Source of the DNA: Kocuria varians | Lineage (GTDB): Bacteria; Actinomycetota; Actinomycetes; Actinomycetales; Micrococcaceae | Length of the DNA: 64,000 nt | NCBI RefSeq assembly: GCF_006539885.1 | Contig: NZ_BJNW01000017.1 | Location: forward strand, 1-64,000 | Direction of reading: 5' to 3' | Part shown: one piece after another, positions 18,906-26,862 of the stretch | Layout: each line of letters opens with the position of its first letter | Position numbering within the stretch: the first letter of the stretch is position 1 | Notes under the pieces: generated by a model | Told to the model about the DNA's origin: nothing | What the model saw: the letters and a program-made list of their open reading frames with translations, nothing else | The model's database searches: none | Made by a program: the position numbers and the translations under genes

Positions 18906-20027
18906 TCAGTCGATGATCGCGTCCACGAACTGCTCCGCGTTGAAGGGGGCGAGGTCGTCGGGTCCCTCCCCCAGGCCGATCAGCTTGACCGGGACGCCGA
19001 GGCCGCGCTGGATCGCGACGACGATCCCGCCCTTGGCCGTGCCGTCCAGCTTGGTGAGCACGATGCCGGTGATGTCCACGGCCTCGGCGAAGACCTTGGC
19101 CTGCGCCATGCCGTTCTGCCCGGTGGTCGCGTCGATCACGAGCAGCACCTCGTCCACCGCCGCGGCTTTCTCGATCACGCGCTTGACCTTGCCCAGCTGG
19201 TCCATCAGCCCGGCCTTGTTCTGCAGCCGCCCGGCGGTGTCCACGAGCACGACGTCCGCCTCCTGCTCGATGCCGGCCGTGACGGCGTCGTAGGCCACGG
19301 ACGCCGGGTCCGCTCCCTCCTGCTCGGAGCGCACCGTGGGCACGCCCACGCGGGCACCCCAGGTCTCCAGCTGGTCCGCCGCGGCCGCGCGGAAGGTGTC
19401 CGCCCCGCCGAGCAGCACGTCCTTGTCCTCCGCGACGAGCACGCGTGCGAGCTTGCCCACCGTGGTGGTCTTGCCCACGCCGTTGACACCCACGACGAGC
19501 ACTACGGCGGGCTTGCCGGGCACGGCCTCCGTGCGCACGGAACGGTCCAGCGTGGGGTCCACCAGGGCGAGCATCTCCTCGCGCAGCAGCGCCTTCAGCT
19601 CCGCCGGGTCCTTGGTGCCCGTGACGCGCACGCGCTTCTTCAGGTTCTCCACGAGCTCGAGCGAGGCGTCCGTGCCGAGGTCCGCCATCAGCAGCGTGTC
19701 CTCGATCTCGTCCCACGTGTCCTGGTCGATGCGCTCGCGCGAGAGCAGCATGAGCAGGCCCTTGCCGAGCACCGTGTTGGACTTCGCGAGACGACCTCGC
19801 AGCCGTTGCAGGCGACCACGGGCAGACTCGGGACGCTCGAGGGTGGCGACCGGGCTGTCCTCCACGACCTCCGCGCCGTCGAGGTCCGGGAGGTCGTCCA
19901 GGTCCCGCGTGCCCGTGTACCCGCCACGGGGTGCCTTGGGCCTGCGCAGCAGCAGCACACCGAACACCACGAGCAGCAGCACCACCACCGCGGCGACCAC
20001 CAGTATCCACATCAGTTGAGTCGTCAT
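18906..20027 (-). CDS. ftsY: Signal recognition particle receptor FtsY
   Basis: FtsY is the membrane receptor for Ffh. In 373 aa it has an N-terminal membrane helix (LMWILVVAAVVVLLLVVFGV), an acidic linker, the N domain (about 75-150) and the GTPase domain with VVGVNGVGKTTTVGKLA, GADTFRAAAADQLETW, VDTAGRLQNKAGLMDQLGKV and TKLDGTAKGGIV. The hydrophobic start is usual in Actinobacteria. ATG (MTTQLMW) was chosen since codons upstream in frame are not family-like. It is divergent from the MFS gene with 31 bases between starts. In many relatives smc is next to ftsY; here an MFS gene and a small gene intervene. Confidence 0.95.
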   Translation of the reverse strand: MTTQLMWILVVAAVVVLLLVVFGVLLLRRPKAPRGGYTGTRDLDDLPDLDGAEVVEDSPVATLERPESARGRLQRLRGRLAKSNTVLGKGLLMLLSRERIDQDTWDEIEDTLLMADLGTDASLELVENLKKRVRVTGTKDPAELKALLREEMLALVDPTLDRSVRTEAVPGKPAVVLVVGVNGVGKTTTVGKLARVLVAEDKDVLLGGADTFRAAAADQLETWGARVGVPTVRSEQEGADPASVAYDAVTAGIEQEADVVLVDTAGRLQNKAGLMDQLGKVKRVIEKAAAVDEVLLVIDATTGQNGMAQAKVFAEAVDITGIVLTKLDGTAKGGIVVAIQRGLGVPVKLIGLGEGPDDLAPFNAEQFVDAIID

Positions 20028-20045
20028 CACCCGTCTAATCTCCCA

Positions 20046-20051
20046 TAAACT
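20046..20051 (+). promoter_or_regulatory. Leaderless-type -10 element for the MFS gene
   Basis: TAAACT ends seven bases before the GTG start of the MFS transporter gene, and no ribosome binding site fits between them. Confidence 0.45.
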
Positions 20052-20058
20052 GCTGGGC

Positions 20059-21357
20059 GTGTCCCGCCCCGAACCCCGTGATCCCGCCGACGCCGACGTC
20101 CCGGCCACCCCGGACGACCCCCGCACCGATCCGCATCTCTCAGAGTCCCCCTCCGCGGCCCGGGAGAAGGTGCCCCAGCCCATCAAGGTACTGATCGCGG
20201 CGGCCTTCGTGATCGCGCTGGGCTACGGCATCGTGGCACCCGTGCTGCCGCAGTTCGCCTCGAGCTTCGGGGTGGGCGTCGCGGCGGCCTCCGCGGTCAT
20301 CAGCGCCTTCGCCCTGTGCCGCCTGGTCTTCGCGCCCGCAAGCGGTGCCGTGGTCAACCGGCTCGGCGAGCGCCCCACCTACCTGATCGGGCTGATCGTG
20401 GTCGCGCTGTCCTCCGCGGCCACCGCCTTCGCGCAGAGCTACTGGCAGCTGCTCCTCTTCCGCGGCCTGGGCGGGATCGGCTCCACCATGTTCACCGTCT
20501 CCGCCATGGGCCTGATCGTCCGGCTATCCCCGCGCACCATGCGCGGGCGGGTCTCCGGGTACTACGCCACCGCGTTCCTGCTGGGCGGCATCCTGGGCCC
20601 GGTGCTCGGCGGCGCGCTCGCGGGACTGGGCATGCACGCCCCGTTCCTCATCTATGCGGGCGCGCTGTTCGTTGCCGTGCTCGTGGTCTGGGTGCGGCTC
20701 AAGGACGAGACGCTCGGCTCCAAGGGCGCGGGCGCCGCGCAGCCGGCCATGCGGGTCCGCGAGGCGCTCGACGTCGGCGCGTACCGTGCCGCGCTCGCCT
20801 CCAGCTTCTCCACGGGGTGGACGGCCATGGGCGTGCGGGTGGCGCTGGTCCCCCTGCTCGCCACGCAGATCGTGGGCGATGGACCGGCCGTCGCCGGGCT
20901 CGCGCTCGCCCTGTTCGCGGTGGGCAACGCGAGCGCCCTGACCGTCACCGGACGGCTCACGGACCGGATGGGCCGCAAACCGCTCGTGCTCACCGGGCTC
21001 GTGCTGTGCGGGCTCGCGACCATCGGCGTGGGGCTGAGCACCACAGTAATCGCGTTCTCCGTGCTCTCCCTGCTCGCGGGTGTGGGCTCGGGCACGCTGA
21101 ACCCCGGGCAGCAGGCGGCGGTCGCGGACGTGATCGGCCCCGACCGCGCCGGCGGCAAGGTACTCTCCCGCTATCAGATGTGCGCGGACGCCGGCCAGAT
21201 CGCGGGCCCGGTGCTCGCCGGCGCACTGGCGGACTCCGCGGGCTTCGGCTGGGCCTTCGGTGTCTCCGGATCGCTCATGCTGCTCGCCGCCCTGGCCTGG
21301 CTCCCGGTGCGCGAGACGCTGCCGGAGGGCGCACGCGGGGAGACGACGAAGGGCTGA
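20059..21357 (+). CDS. MFS transporter (DHA1-like)
   Basis: This 432-aa protein has a soluble, Asp/Pro-rich N-terminus (1-40) followed by about twelve membrane segments. The loop 2-3 signature is GAVVNRLGERPTYLIGL, and the repeated one in the second half is GRLTDRMGRKPLVLTGL. LGGILGPVLGG in segment 5 resembles motif C of proton-drug antiporters. The substrate is unknown; export of a small organic molecule is likely from the family. It is divergent from ftsY and starts at GTG. Confidence 0.88.
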   Translation: MSRPEPRDPADADVPATPDDPRTDPHLSESPSAAREKVPQPIKVLIAAAFVIALGYGIVAPVLPQFASSFGVGVAAASAVISAFALCRLVFAPASGAVVNRLGERPTYLIGLIVVALSSAATAFAQSYWQLLLFRGLGGIGSTMFTVSAMGLIVRLSPRTMRGRVSGYYATAFLLGGILGPVLGGALAGLGMHAPFLIYAGALFVAVLVVWVRLKDETLGSKGAGAAQPAMRVREALDVGAYRAALASSFSTGWTAMGVRVALVPLLATQIVGDGPAVAGLALALFAVGNASALTVTGRLTDRMGRKPLVLTGLVLCGLATIGVGLSTTVIAFSVLSLLAGVGSGTLNPGQQAAVADVIGPDRAGGKVLSRYQMCADAGQIAGPVLAGALADSAGFGWAFGVSGSLMLLAALAWLPVRETLPEGARGETTKG

Positions 21358-21426
21358 GCGTCATGGCGGGGACACGGCGGGACGGGCGGCGAGGCCGCCA
21401 GTGGGTCTGGATCGTGGGAGTCCCCC

Positions 21427-21771
21427 TTGACCCCTTCCCAGGCACTGGCCCGCATCGACCACGCACTGCGGGATCAGGCCGCCGAGCTCACCGTGTCGGC
21501 AGAGACTCTGCACCTGCGAATGGGCTCTGACGAGGTGTACCGGGTGAAGGGGTCCGCCTCGGACAAGGGCTGGGCCGCACTTCCCCTCGCGGCCACTTTC
21601 CGGGCGGAGCCGCACGACGCCGGGTCGCTCATCCACGCAGAGGCCCGGGACGACCTCGGGTGGTATGCCGCCCCACCACAGCCGTTCGTCGAGAACGAGG
21701 TGCAGCGGCGCGCCGCAACCCTCATCCGCCGCGCCCGAGAGTCCACTCAGCACCCCGCCGCCGACCGCTGA
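21427..21771 (+). CDS. Small hypothetical protein
   Basis: A 114-aa open frame starts at TTG with GGGAG six bases upstream and reads MTPSQALARIDHALRDQAAE. It is charged, has no membrane segment or Cys, and shows the local GC3 bias, so it is plausibly a gene, but I recognise no family. It runs towards smc and ends 50 bases before the smc stop. The opposite strand is also open here, so the call is tentative. Confidence 0.45.
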   Translation: MTPSQALARIDHALRDQAAELTVSAETLHLRMGSDEVYRVKGSASDKGWAALPLAATFRAEPHDAGSLIHAEARDDLGWYAAPPQPFVENEVQRRAATLIRRARESTQHPAADR

Positions 21772-21820
21772 CGCGTGGGCCGTCGAGGCGACCAAACGTC
21801 GTCGCCCCCGGTCAGTACTT

Positions 21821-24800
21821 CTACCGCAGCTCCGAGAGCTGCTGGCCCACCACCAGGCTCACGCCGTCGCCGCGCATGGACACCCCGTAGAGGGCGTCCG
21901 CGATCTCCATGGTGCGTTTCTGGTGGGTCACGATGATCAGCTGCGAGCTCTCCTGCAGCTGCTCGAAGACCGTGAGCAGACGTCCCAGGTTACGGTCGTC
22001 CAGGGCGGCCTCCACCTCGTCCATCACGTAGAACGGGGAGGGCCGCGCCTTGAAGATGGCCACGAGCAGGGCCAGGGCCGTGAGCGAGCGCTCCCCGCCG
22101 GAGAGCAGTGAGAGCCGCTTGATCTTCTTGCCGGCCGGGCGGGCCTCGACCTCCACGCCGGAGTTGAGCATGTCGTCCGGGTCGGTCAGGCGCAGCCGGC
22201 CCTCGCCGCCGGGGAAGAGGGTCGAGAACACGGACACGAACTGCTCGGCGGTGTCCCGGTAGGCCTCCGCGAAGACCTCCTCCACGTGGCGGTCCACGTC
22301 CCGGATGATGTTGCGCAGGTCGGTGCGGGAGTTCTTGACGTCCTCCAACTGCGTCACCAGGAAGGTGTGGCGCTCCTCCAGCGCCGCGAACTCCTCGAGC
22401 GCGAGCGGGTTCACCTTGCCCAGCGCCTTGAGCTGCTTCTGGGAGCGCTGCAGCCGCAGCTCCTGCTCCTCGCGCCGGAAGGGAGCCCCGGGATCGGTCA
22501 TGCTCGGCAGAGCCAATTGCACGGAGCCGCCCGATTCCTCCGCGGTCTGGGCCGCCTCGATGGCGGCGTCCGCGTCCGGCACGGGCAGGTGCGGGCCGTA
22601 GTGGTCCACGAGGAAGTCCGGGGTCAGGCCCAGCTCCTCGAGCGAGGTGGTCTCAAGGCTCTCCACGCGGGCGCGCCGCTGGGCGAGGTCCAGCTCCGCC
22701 CGGTGCAGCTGCTCGGTGAGCTCGGCGAGGCCGCGGGAGACCTCGTCGCGCTCGGTGCGCAGACGCTGGGCGGCCTCGTCCAGACCGGCGCGTCGCGTCT
22801 CGATCTCGTCGCGTTCCGCAGCGGCCTCTCGCGCGGACTCCTCCGCACGGTCCCGCAGGTAGTCCGCGGCCGTGCCCACGGCGAGCGCCACGGCGGCCTG
22901 GACGCGACGTCGTTCGGCCCGGCGTGCGGCCTCGGCCTGGGCGGCCCGTTCGGAGCGGGCGGCCCGCGCCTGTGCCTCGGCCCGGGAGGCCGCGTGGCGC
23001 TGCTGCTCCTCGAGACCGCGCAGGGCCAGCCGCGCCTCGGTCTCCGTCTCGCGGGCGGCACGAGCCTGGGCCTCCGCACGGTCCTTCGCGGCGGCCGCGG
23101 TGAGCTGCTCCCGCTCGAGGTCCTCCTTGTCCCCCGTCTCCACGGCCTCCGCGCGCTCCACGGCCTCGCGGAGCTCGGCGTCGCGCTGGGCGAGACGCTG
23201 CTCCGCGGTGGCGAGCACGTCGCGGCGGCGCTGCAGCTCGGAGTCCGCCGACGACGCCGTGGCCTCCGCCCTGCTCAGGGCGGCCCCCGCCGCGGCGGCC
23301 TCCTTCTGGGCACGGTCCGAGGCCTGGGCCGCCTCCCGCGCCTGCGCGGCGGCACGGGACCGCTCGGTCTCCGCGTGCTCCGCGGCCGCGGTCGCGGTCT
23401 CGGCGGTCTCCCGCAGCCGTGCGAGGTCCGCCTCCAGCGTGTCGATCAGCGGGTAGAGCTCGAGCGAGCCGGCCGCCTCCGTGGCGCCGCCCTGCGCGCG
23501 GTGGCGCGAGTACACGTCCCCCCGGCTCGTGGCGACCCGCACCAGGTTCGCCGTGGACTCGTCGCGGGCCAGGGCGGTGTCGAGGACCTTCACGGCGCTG
23601 TCCGTGTCCGGCGCGAGCACCACGGTCGCGAGCTCCGAGCGCACCGCGGCGAGCACGCGCGTGGTCTCCGGGCCGTCCGCACCCGCGGACACGACGTCGG
23701 CGGCGCACACGCACCCCGGCGGAAGGGTGAGCCGGGCGACGGTGGCGTCCCGGGCGTCGTCGTTGGCTCCCGAGACCACCAGGTGCACGCGCCCCGCGCC
23801 GGCCTCCGTGAGCCTCGCGAAGACGCGGGCCGCGGCGGTGTGGGAGGAGACGGCGAGCGCCTCCGACCACGGTCCGAGAGCTGCCGCCACGGCGCGCCCC
23901 CACCCCGGTGCCACCCGCACGGCGCGCGGCACCTCACCGAGCACGGGCACGACGTCCGCCACGGAGGCCGAGCCGTCCGGCTGGCGCACGGACTGGCGCA
24001 GTGTCTCCAGGCGCACGGTCGTGGTCTTCAGCTCACCGGCGGCGGCCTGACGTGCGGACTCCGCCGCGCGGCTCTCGCGTTGGGCCGTCTCCGCGGTCTC
24101 CCCGGCCTCGCGTGCACGCTCGCTCGCGTGCCGAGCCCGCTCGGCCGTGGACTCCGCCGCCTCCGCGAGGGACGCGGTGTCCAGACGGGCCTTCTCGGCG
24201 CGGGTCACGACGTCGGTGATCTCCCCGCGCACGCGCTCGACGTCCGCCTCGGCAGCCGAAAGCCCCGAGCGGGCGGCCGTGACCGCCGCCGCGAGCCGGG
24301 CCTGCCCCGCGCGCCGGTCCGCGGCCCGGCGCACCAGCTCCGCGGAGCGCGCCTCGGCACCGCGGGCGTCGTCCTCGGCCTGCTGACGGTCGGTCTGCGC
24401 AGCCTCGAGCGAGGTCCTCGCCGCATCCACCCGCTCGGCGAGCTGCTCGGTCTCCGCCCGGGTGCGGGCGGCCTGCTCCTCGAGGGCGTCCGCGTCTCGC
24501 GTCTGGGAGGCGGGCTCCTCCGTACTGCCCAGGAGTCGACGCCGCTCCCCCGCGAGCGCGGACAGCGCCCGGTAGCGGTCGCGGACGGTGCTCAGCTCGT
24601 ACCAGCTCGTGCGGGCGGCGTTGAGCGCCGGGGCCGTCTGGGCCGCGCGCGTCTCCGTCTCGTGCAGCCGCTCGGCGAGCGCCGCAGCGGACTTCTCCAG
24701 CTCGTCCTTGCGGGCCCGCGCCTGCGCACTGGCGCCCTGGTCCGTGTCCAACCCGGCGCGCGCGGCCACGAGGTCGTCGGCGAGCAGCCGGGCCCGGGCA

Positions 24801-25471
24801 TCCCGCACGTCGTACTGGATGCGCTGGGCCTTGCGGGCGGTGCGGGCCTGGCGTCCGAGCGGCGTCAGCTGGCGCTGGATCTCGCCCGTGAGGTCTTCGA
24901 GCCGGTCCAGGTTCGCCTGGACGGACTCGAGCTTGCGCAGGGTCTTCTCCTTGCGCCGCCGGTGCTTGAGGATGCCCGAGGCCTCCTCGATGAAGCCGCG
25001 GCGGTCCTCCGGGGTCGCCTGCAGGATCCGGTCCAGCTGCCCCTGACCCACGATCACGTGCATCTCACGGCCGAGCCCCGAGTCCGAGAGCAGCTCCTGG
25101 ATGTCCAGCAGACGGCACGAGCGGCCGTTGATCGCGTACTCGGAGCCCCCGGAGCGGAACAGGGTGCGCGAGATGGTGACCTCGGAGTACTCGATGGGCA
25201 GGGCGCCGTCGGCGTTGTCGATCGTGAGCGAGACGTGCGCGCGGCCCAGCGCCGAGCGCCCGGAGGTGCCGGCGAAGATGACGTCCTCCATCTTCCCGCC
25301 GCGCAGCGACTTGGCCCCCTGCTCCCCCATCACCCAGGCCAGGGCATCCACCACGTTGGACTTGCCGGAGCCGTTGGGGCCCACCACCGCGGTGACCCCG
25401 GGCTCGAAGTGGAACGTGGTGGCCGATGCGAAGGACTTGAAACCACGCACGGTGAGGGTCTTCAAGTGCAC
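21821..25471 (-). CDS. smc: Chromosome segregation protein SMC
   Basis: SMC dimers with ScpA and ScpB extrude DNA loops and align chromosome arms. The 1216-aa protein has Walker A VVGPNGSGKSNVVDALAW near residue 35, a long coiled coil rich in Ala, Arg and Glu, a hinge around residues 500-670 (VADVVPVLGEVPRAVRVAPG), a second coiled coil, the signature LSGGERSLTALALL near residue 1120 and Walker B FYVMDEVEAALDDRN. The start is the GTG of VHLKTLTVRGFKSF, with AGGAG upstream; the frame stays open further upstream without similarity. Confidence 0.97.
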   Translation of the reverse strand: MHLKTLTVRGFKSFASATTFHFEPGVTAVVGPNGSGKSNVVDALAWVMGEQGAKSLRGGKMEDVIFAGTSGRSALGRAHVSLTIDNADGALPIEYSEVTISRTLFRSGGSEYAINGRSCRLLDIQELLSDSGLGREMHVIVGQGQLDRILQATPEDRRGFIEEASGILKHRRRKEKTLRKLESVQANLDRLEDLTGEIQRQLTPLGRQARTARKAQRIQYDVRDARARLLADDLVAARAGLDTDQGASAQARARKDELEKSAAALAERLHETETRAAQTAPALNAARTSWYELSTVRDRYRALSALAGERRRLLGSTEEPASQTRDADALEEQAARTRAETEQLAERVDAARTSLEAAQTDRQQAEDDARGAEARSAELVRRAADRRAGQARLAAAVTAARSGLSAAEADVERVRGEITDVVTRAEKARLDTASLAEAAESTAERARHASERAREAGETAETAQRESRAAESARQAAAGELKTTTVRLETLRQSVRQPDGSASVADVVPVLGEVPRAVRVAPGWGRAVAAALGPWSEALAVSSHTAAARVFARLTEAGAGRVHLVVSGANDDARDATVARLTLPPGCVCAADVVSAGADGPETTRVLAAVRSELATVVLAPDTDSAVKVLDTALARDESTANLVRVATSRGDVYSRHRAQGGATEAAGSLELYPLIDTLEADLARLRETAETATAAAEHAETERSRAAAQAREAAQASDRAQKEAAAAGAALSRAEATASSADSELQRRRDVLATAEQRLAQRDAELREAVERAEAVETGDKEDLEREQLTAAAAKDRAEAQARAARETETEARLALRGLEEQQRHAASRAEAQARAARSERAAQAEAARRAERRRVQAAVALAVGTAADYLRDRAEESAREAAAERDEIETRRAGLDEAAQRLRTERDEVSRGLAELTEQLHRAELDLAQRRARVESLETTSLEELGLTPDFLVDHYGPHLPVPDADAAIEAAQTAEESGGSVQLALPSMTDPGAPFRREEQELRLQRSQKQLKALGKVNPLALEEFAALEERHTFLVTQLEDVKNSRTDLRNIIRDVDRHVEEVFAEAYRDTAEQFVSVFSTLFPGGEGRLRLTDPDDMLNSGVEVEARPAGKKIKRLSLLSGGERSLTALALLVAIFKARPSPFYVMDEVEAALDDRNLGRLLTVFEQLQESSQLIIVTHQKRTMEIADALYGVSMRGDGVSLVVGQQLSELR

Positions 25472-25562
25472 GCCGGGGGTCTCCTGTGTCAGGGGCGCCG
25501 CGTCCGGGCGGCAGGGGGCTGCCGGGCCAGGGAGCGGGCGCGGGGTTCGGGGGTGGCTCCCG

Positions 25563-25568
25563 AGTCTA
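25563..25568 (-). promoter_or_regulatory. Candidate -10 element for smc
   Basis: TAGACT on the minus strand lies 91 bases before the smc GTG. No good -35 is seen at 17 bases. Confidence 0.4.
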
Positions 25569-25711
25569 CCCGGCGCCACCGCGCGGACCCGGGCCGACGA
25601 CGTCGCCCGCTCCCGCCCGTCCCTGCGGGTCACCGGCGGCGTGTCCTGGGCATACACCCGGCCGCGGGCGAACGTCCCGCGCGGGCGGAACACCCTGTCA
25701 GCCGGGGCCGT

Positions 25712-25717
25712 TAGACT
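25712..25717 (+). promoter_or_regulatory. Candidate -10 element for the oleA-oleBC-oleD operon
   Basis: TAGACT lies 93 bases before the oleA start. The -35 region has no clear TTGACA, so activation or weak expression is possible. Confidence 0.4.
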
Positions 25718-25810
25718 GAGCCGGTCCAACCCGCTTCTTCACCCGGGCGCCGAGGCTCTTCACGTTCGATTCCTTGACGGTACGGGTGGCGTCTGATCGA
25801 AAGCGCCACA

Positions 25811-26836
25811 TTGACCGGTAACTCCACCATCACCAACCGCAACGTAGCGTTCCTCTCCGTGACCAAGACGGAGGCGGACGTGGTGATCCCGTCCACCCGG
25901 TTCGATGAGGAGCTGGCCGAGACCTTCCGGCGGCTGCGGATGCCCAAGGGGCTGCTGGAACGCCTCGCCGGGATCAAGGAGCGCCGCGGGTGGGCCCCGG
26001 GACGCCACTTCACGGACGGTGCCACGGAGGCGGGCGAGGCCGCACTCGCGGAGTCGGGAGTGCGCCCCGAGCAGATCGGGCTATTCGTCAACGCCTCGGT
26101 CACGCGCGACAACTACGAGCCCGCCGTGGCGGTGGGCATCCACGAGCGCCTGGGCCTGCCCAGCTCCGCGCTGAACTTCGACATGACCAACGCGTGCCTG
26201 GGCTTCGTGAACGCGCTGACCGTCGCGGCGTCCATGATCGACGCCGGGGCCATCGAGTACGCGCTCGTCGTCGCCGGCGAGGACCCCTCGCCGTGGCACA
26301 AGGCCGCGGTGGAGCGGCTGCGCGCGGACGACATCACCCGCGAGCAGGTCGTCCAGGAGTTCGCAACCCTGACGCTCGGCTGCGGTGCCGCCGCCGCCGT
26401 GGTGGGTCCCGCGGACCGCCACCCGGACGGGCACCGGATCGTGGGCTCCGTGACCCGTGCGGGCACCGAGTTCAACCACCTGTGCATCGGCGGGGACGAC
26501 GGCATGTTCACGGACGCCACCGGCTTGCTCAACCACGGCGTGGGCCTCGTGGTGGAGGCCTGGCACGAGGCCGAGCAGGACGGCTGGGACTGGCGGGAGA
26601 TGGACTCCTACGTCACGCACCAGGTCTCCAACTCCCACACGAACAAGCTCATCGAGGACATGGGGCTCGACGCCACCAAGGTCCCCCTGACCTTCCCCTA
26701 CTGGGGCAACGTGGCCGCGGCCGCACTGCCCATGACCCTCGCCCTGGAGGCCGAGCGGCTCGAGCCCGGAGCGCGGGTGCTGTGCCTGGGCGTGGGGTCC
26801 GGACTGAACACGACCCTCATGGAGATCGCCTGGTGA
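25811..26836 (+). CDS. oleA: OleA, acyl-CoA head-to-head condensing thiolase
   Basis: OleA joins two long-chain acyl-CoAs by non-decarboxylative Claisen condensation to a beta-keto acid, the first step to long-chain olefins. The 341-aa protein resembles KAS III with Cys129 in DMTNACLGFVNA, His270 in SYVTHQVSNSHTN and Asn300 in PYWGNVAAAAL; Glu103 in NYEPAVAVGIH is a candidate for the glutamate that OleA uses in addition to the triad. The TTG start has GAAAG eight bases upstream; a later start cannot be ruled out. The context (oleBC and oleD directly downstream) separates it from FabH. Confidence 0.93.
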   Translation: MTGNSTITNRNVAFLSVTKTEADVVIPSTRFDEELAETFRRLRMPKGLLERLAGIKERRGWAPGRHFTDGATEAGEAALAESGVRPEQIGLFVNASVTRDNYEPAVAVGIHERLGLPSSALNFDMTNACLGFVNALTVAASMIDAGAIEYALVVAGEDPSPWHKAAVERLRADDITREQVVQEFATLTLGCGAAAAVVGPADRHPDGHRIVGSVTRAGTEFNHLCIGGDDGMFTDATGLLNHGVGLVVEAWHEAEQDGWDWREMDSYVTHQVSNSHTNKLIEDMGLDATKVPLTFPYWGNVAAAALPMTLALEAERLEPGARVLCLGVGSGLNTTLMEIAW

Positions 26837-26862
26837 GCGTCCCCGAGAACGGAGCAGCACGC

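Larger units (their letters stand above)
25472..25810. other. Divergent smc/oleA intergenic region (339 bp)
   Basis: No gene was recognised here. It holds a TAGACT element for smc on the minus strand, another for oleA on the plus strand, and at 25595-25607 a degenerate piece (CGACGACGTCGCC) of the palindromic repeat family. Confidence 0.5.

Noticed and set aside
22286-25714. A 1142-codon open frame antisense to smc, and similar long antisense frames over fabF, recG, the ole genes and 57289-60381
   Set aside because: They follow from extreme GC3 in the real genes, show low-complexity Arg, Gly, His or Pro composition, and match no family.
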